A stretch of DNA of 64,000 nt from Cutaneotrichosporon cavernicola (taxonomy: Eukaryota > Basidiomycota > Tremellomycetes > Trichosporonales > Trichosporonaceae), in assembly GCF_030864355.1 (NCBI RefSeq), contig NC_083397.1:1488001-1552000 (forward strand). The letters are read 5' to 3'. The translations under genes were made by a program, and so were the position numbers. The notes beneath the pieces were generated by a model. That model saw only the letters and a program-made list of their open reading frames with translations. It was not told the origin of the DNA and did not search any database. Every line of letters begins with the position of its first letter. Positions within the stretch are counted from its first letter, which is position 1. Positions 60,436-64,000 of the stretch are shown in pieces.

Positions 60436-62040
60436 TGCGCTTCCATGTTGTACGTTGCAGTCTGTTGTGTTGACACTTACTTGCAGCTCGGAATCGGCTC
60501 TGTCGGCACCCTAATAGCACATCATCTACGGCTAGCCAACCCGAACGCCCCCATCTCTCTCGTGTTCCGCAATGCTGCAGCGTTCTCGAAGAAGAGATTC
60601 CGAAAGGACGGCGTTGACAGGCCGACTCTCAAAGTCGCGCGTATCGAGGGAGACACGGTCGTCACTGAGGGCTTTGACGTCGATGTCGCAATGTCGGGAA
60701 AGGTTCCAGCACTGGTGGAGGCCGCAGAGCAGGACGGCTTGGACTTTGTCAACGCCGCCGGGGGCCCGATAGACTCGCTCATCGTGTGTACCAAGACGCA
60801 CTCGACAGCCAGCGCTATAGAAGGCCTACACTCGCGCCTGAACCCGTCGTCGGTCATCACACTCCTCCAGAACGGCATGGGCGTGTACGACGAGCTCTGC
60901 GCCAAGTTCTGGCCGGATCCCATCACGCGACCCAACTTTGTGCTCGGTACAACAACGCACGGCATTACTACCGCCGGTGAGACCGGCAGCGTCTCCCACA
61001 TGTCGCCGCCAGGACAAGGCGCGATCAAGTGGGGAGTCGTGCCAGACCCCCGCAAACAGACCGACTTTGAGGCTTGGCTGTGGGGTCGTCCGGTGCGCGA
61101 CATGTCATCTCTTACGCCGCCCGAGTCCCCCACCCTCCCATTACGCGCGTCGCCCGATGGCACCGATACAGAGAACCTGCGGACAACACTCGAGGCGCTA
61201 TTGTCAGTGACGCCACTGTCACCGACCCTTCTCCCGATGCCGGCACTGTACAACGAGCTGTTGATCAAGTTGGCCGTCAACGCTGCGATCAACCCATTGA
61301 CAGCCGTTCTTGGCGGAGGGTACCTTAACAATGGATCTCTACACCGCTCCGCTCCTGGTCATCGCCTCGTGCAGCAGGTGACCAAGGAGACGAGTCAAGT
61401 GCTCATGGCATACATGCACAGCCTGAATTCGCCGCATCCCGCGCCGGCAGACACGGTACGCCTGTTCTCGTACGAGAGCCTGTTGCACCGCGTGCAAGCG
61501 GTAGTGGCGGCGACCAGGGAAAACATCTCGAGCATGGCCAACGACGTCAAGAACGGCCGTATGACCGAGATTGACTATATCAACGGTTACCTCGCTAGCC
61601 TGGGGCACCGCCTCGGTGTAGCGACGCCAGTGAACCGCATGCTGGTCCAGCAAGTCAAGTTCAAGGCCGAAGTCGGTGGCCTCGGTGGAACGGTGTACCC
61701 AGGTGTGCGGCAAGCGGTGCGTGCGCGCGAGGAGGAGGCGCTCGAGGTGCGTCGGCTATCGCTCGAGGAACGCAGAGTGTCACTTCAAGAGCGTGCGATG
61801 CTGCTCAAGGAAGAGCGGAGTGCCGAGACGAAGCGCTCCAAGCGCGAGTGGAAGCGGACGGTGCGGCGGAATGCGGCCATCGCCCGTAACCTTAGGGCAG
61901 CAGAAGTGGAGGCTGCCATCAGGGCCGGAGCTGATCCCAAGGAAGTGCTCCATGCGTCGGAGGCATCCGAAAGTGGCAGCGAGCGGACATCGTCTGGCAG
62001 TAAGAGTAGTGACGAAGAGTCCAGGTCGTCAAGGCGATAG
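60436..62040 (+). CDS. PAN5: 2-dehydropantoate 2-reductase (ketopantoate reductase) with coiled-coil tail
   Basis: NADPH-dependent reduction of ketopantoate to pantoate in vitamin B5/CoA synthesis. Exon 1 (60436-60450) is only 15 nt, coding MRFHV; exon 2 (60487-62040) completes 522 residues. The join yields MRFHVLGIGSVGTLIAHHL, the N-terminal Rossmann beta strand with GxGxxG at residues 7-12. LIVCTKTHST, LLQNGMG, HGITTAGETGSVSH and YNELLIKLAVNAAINPLTA are conserved family blocks with the catalytic Lys. The fold should end near residue 415. About 105 further residues are Arg/Glu-rich coiled coil ending in a Ser-rich tail, absent from typical PanE/Pan5. Without splicing, the 36-nt intron reads open. 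Confidence 0.92.
   Translation, partial: CASMLYVAVCCVDTYLQLGIGSVGTLIAHHLRLANPNAPISLVFRNAAAFSKKRFRKDGVDRPTLKVARIEGDTVVTEGFDVDVAMSGKVPALVEAAEQDGLDFVNAAGGPIDSLIVCTKTHSTASAIEGLHSRLNPSSVITLLQNGMGVYDELCAKFWPDPITRPNFVLGTTTHGITTAGETGSVSHMSPPGQGAIKWGVVPDPRKQTDFEAWLWGRPVRDMSSLTPPESPTLPLRASPDGTDTENLRTTLEALLSVTPLSPTLLPMPALYNELLIKLAVNAAINPLTAVLGGGYLNNGSLHRSAPGHRLVQQVTKETSQVLMAYMHSLNSPHPAPADTVRLFSYESLLHRVQAVVAATRENISSMANDVKNGRMTEIDYINGYLASLGHRLGVATPVNRMLVQQVKFKAEVGGLGGTVYPGVRQAVRAREEEALEVRRLSLEERRVSLQERAMLLKEERSAETKRSKREWKRTVRRNAAIARNLRAAEVEAAIRAGADPKEVLHASEASESGSERTSSGSKSSDEESRSSRR
60451..60486 (+). other. 36-nt stop-free intron after a 15-nt first exon
   Basis: Begins GTACGT and ends CTTGCAG. It has no in-frame stop and a length divisible by three. 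Removing it creates the conserved Rossmann start; keeping it would insert 12 residues in front of the GxGxxG glycines. Confidence 0.8.
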
Positions 62041-63133
62041 GGTGGGATGGGGAAGCGAGTCTCATGACATCCGAGTCAGAAAAGCGCATTTAGCGCAATG
62101 TACAACCCCAACATATTAGCATTCTTCATACCTTGCATCAGCTCATGTAACGTTACAAAAAGGTCATCAGGCCACCAGGAACCGAAGGTGGAGAAGAGTT
62201 GCCATTGAATGGGACCATAAGCAGGGATGGTAAGGATTCAGAGGATTCAGAGAGGAACGTGCGCGTTTTTGGACTAGACTAGGACAATACGTTTCAGGGT
62301 TATGGTAAGGCAAAGTAATGATTGATGGTGGAGATATTTAACCGGCGTTTTAACCGGGTGAATCAATCAATCAAATGCCCAAGCCCAGTTGGCCCCAGTC
62401 AAAGTAGTCAAGCCACTCATCGTGTATGTTGCTATTTGCGACGCACTTTGTCGAATTGTCTTACAACACTCCATGTCTCCGAGTAAGAGATGACCGGATG
62501 TATTAAACTGTGTACACGTTCAATGACCTTTATTGTACAGACATGTACGGGCAGAGTTAGTTAGATGCATAGTGAACCAGAGTTGGAGTTGAGGAGTACA
62601 CTGCAGTCGAATTGTGGATCCGAGTATATGCCAAGACCCTGTGCCTATGAGTAGCCTTTATGATCGAGGCTTGAAGATTGAAGAGAGGTACTACAGTAGG
62701 AACATACCCCTGTAACTTGAAAGTGTCCTGTTTCTTTGGATGGGTCGAGAGCCGAGAGCCGAAAGCCTAGAGCCTGGAGCACACACCTAAAGAGACCACA
62801 CCTTAACCCTTTTGAGGATTGCCACCACTTGACCACTCAACCCAGTCCCAACTTGTACTGCTGCGCAACCGACTACGTAGCAACCAACCATTACCCAGCT
62901 ACCCAGTTGTCAGTCATTCACTTGTACATTCTCCATTCTACATCCTCCTCATCTCTTTCCATCTCTACTCATCTCTTCCATCGCAATCTCTCATTCCACT
63001 CACGCAACACCTCCTTCCTCCACTCTTCGCACTCCAAACACACTCCTTCCCTTCTCACTTCGCCCCACTCCCCCCTACTCTTCCTACTCCACCGTCCGTC
63101 CGCCTTTCACATCCCACAACGGGCGGCGTGGAC
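62041..63133. other. 1.1 kb intergenic region with pyrimidine-rich leader
   Basis: AT-richer left half without coding signal. From about 62930 the plus strand becomes a dense CT-rich run up to the next start codon, like other promoters or leaders here. Confidence 0.5.
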
Positions 63134-64000
63134 ATGTACACTCCGCCCCGGTCTCTAGCAAAGCCGGCGCCCATGGCGTCGGTCGTGCGCACTCCTTCCC
63201 CTCTCTCGGCCGGCTCAACCCTCCCCATAAACCTCCCAACCCTGCCACCATACCATGCCTCAACAACCCCACCACCACCCAAGCCCTCCCTCGGCTACAG
63301 AGCCTACCCCGCCTACCACCCGCAATCTGTCGACGTGAGCGTTATTGTTTCCCAGGCAGCCGACACGGCCGCGACATCGTCGGCATCGGGCTTCCGTCGT
63401 GCACACTCCCGCCCCGCGAGTCTAAGCATGGCCCGCGGCGCCTCCTTTGACGCCGAAAAGGGCGCTGCACCCCCCACACGTCCAAGTTACGATTCCCGCC
63501 GCTCCCAAGACCTCCGCGAGCTCAACATGCGATCGAGCTACGACATTCGCCGCTCTCACGACCTCCGCGCCAGCGTCGACTTTGGCGCAACCCGCCCAAC
63601 TACCGACTTTGGGCGCCCATCGCACGACTTTGCGGCAGCCGCCTTTCCTCCTTCATGGGCACATCAGATGAACGATGAACCTCCTCGCAGCCGAATTCCG
63701 CTGCGCCAGCTCGCGGTCCGCGCTGCTCGCGACCGTCTCGGATGCGGGGACCGCTCCGGAGCCCTAGGCCGGGGCCTCATTATCGGATGGGTGATCACCA
63801 CCCTCGGCTTCGTCGCAGCCACGGCTTTCTGGAAAGGGGAGCTATTTGCTGGTGAGTTTGGAGGCTTGTAAATGGGGCAATGGGGCCTGTCCCACATCCC
63901 TGGGACAGCTCATGGGATATGATTGCCGGAATGCGAAAGCGTCACTTGTGAGACCTGCTGACACCAGCTCTGGATCACCTGAGTAAGGATCTGTACGACA
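63134..64000 (+). CDS. N-terminal part of a membrane protein, possibly Tvp38/VTT-like (runs off the window)
   Basis: Exon 1 (63134-63851) and the start of exon 2 (from 63968) give about 250 residues before the window ends. The first ~200 are disordered, Ser/Pro/Arg-rich, with repeated YDSRRSQDL / YDIRRSHDL units around 115-140. One hydrophobic segment follows (LIIGWVITTLGFVAATAFWKG) and then ELFAALDHLSKDLYD. That segment resembles the start of the VTT/Tvp38 Golgi membrane domain in basidiomycete proteins, but too little is present to be sure. The frame passes the splice junction in phase. Confidence 0.6.

Overview
The window is nuclear DNA from a GC-rich basidiomycete fungus. Genes are split by many very short GT-AG introns (often 29-40 nt), intergenic spaces are short, and the proteins are typically fungal: bifunctional Arg5,6, Qcr7, Cox23, a separate mRNA guanylyltransferase and a BRPF-type chromatin reader. 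Intron style and compactness suggest Tremellomycetes, perhaps Trichosporonales, but that placement is inference. I rebuilt 25 protein-coding genes by joining exons at GT-AG sites and checking that phase is kept from start to stop; the last gene runs off the right edge. I found no rRNA gene, convincing tRNA gene, transposon or CRISPR array.

Layout. 0-6 kb: mRNA capping guanylyltransferase (+), SBDS/Sdo1 ribosome factor (-), ribose-5-phosphate isomerase (+), a PQ-loop membrane protein (+). 6-13 kb: one very large minus-strand gene (2,071 codons) for a RING-H2/PH/vWA protein with the domain order of the pheromone MAP-kinase scaffolds Ste5 and Far1. After a 2.3 kb gap come ATP synthase beta (-), mitoribosomal mL59 (+), Qcr7 (+), a second PQ-loop protein of the SLC66A2 type (-), Cox23 (+), AP-2 sigma (-) and a membrane dipeptidyl aminopeptidase (+). 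28-30 kb: an unrecognised, disordered, proline-rich protein. 30-40 kb: Arg5,6 (-), kinesin-14 (+), mitoribosomal bL21 (-), ATP synthase alpha (+). 40-49 kb: a nuclear protein with a possible Tudor/PWWP-like domain (-) divergent from an Nto1/BRPF protein (+), then Vta1 (-). 49-52 kb is a 3.4 kb gap upstream of an MFS permease (+). 54-64 kb: a possible Sfr1/Mei5 recombination factor (+), a GYF-domain protein (-), a ketopantoate reductase with a coiled-coil tail (+), and the start of a possible Tvp38-like membrane protein (+).

How the genes relate. Seven of the 25 act in mitochondria (Atp1, Atp2, Qcr7, Cox23, Arg5,6, mL59, bL21m). ATP1 and ATP2 encode the two main subunits of the F1 head and lie about 21 kb apart. 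Many genes are in divergent pairs with short shared promoters, and five divergent spacers contain CACGTG palindromes. The strongest candidate for something under-described is the Ste5/Far1-like scaffold. The most striking genome-level feature is the ultra-short introns, in which the branch-point sequence is almost fused to the 3' splice site.
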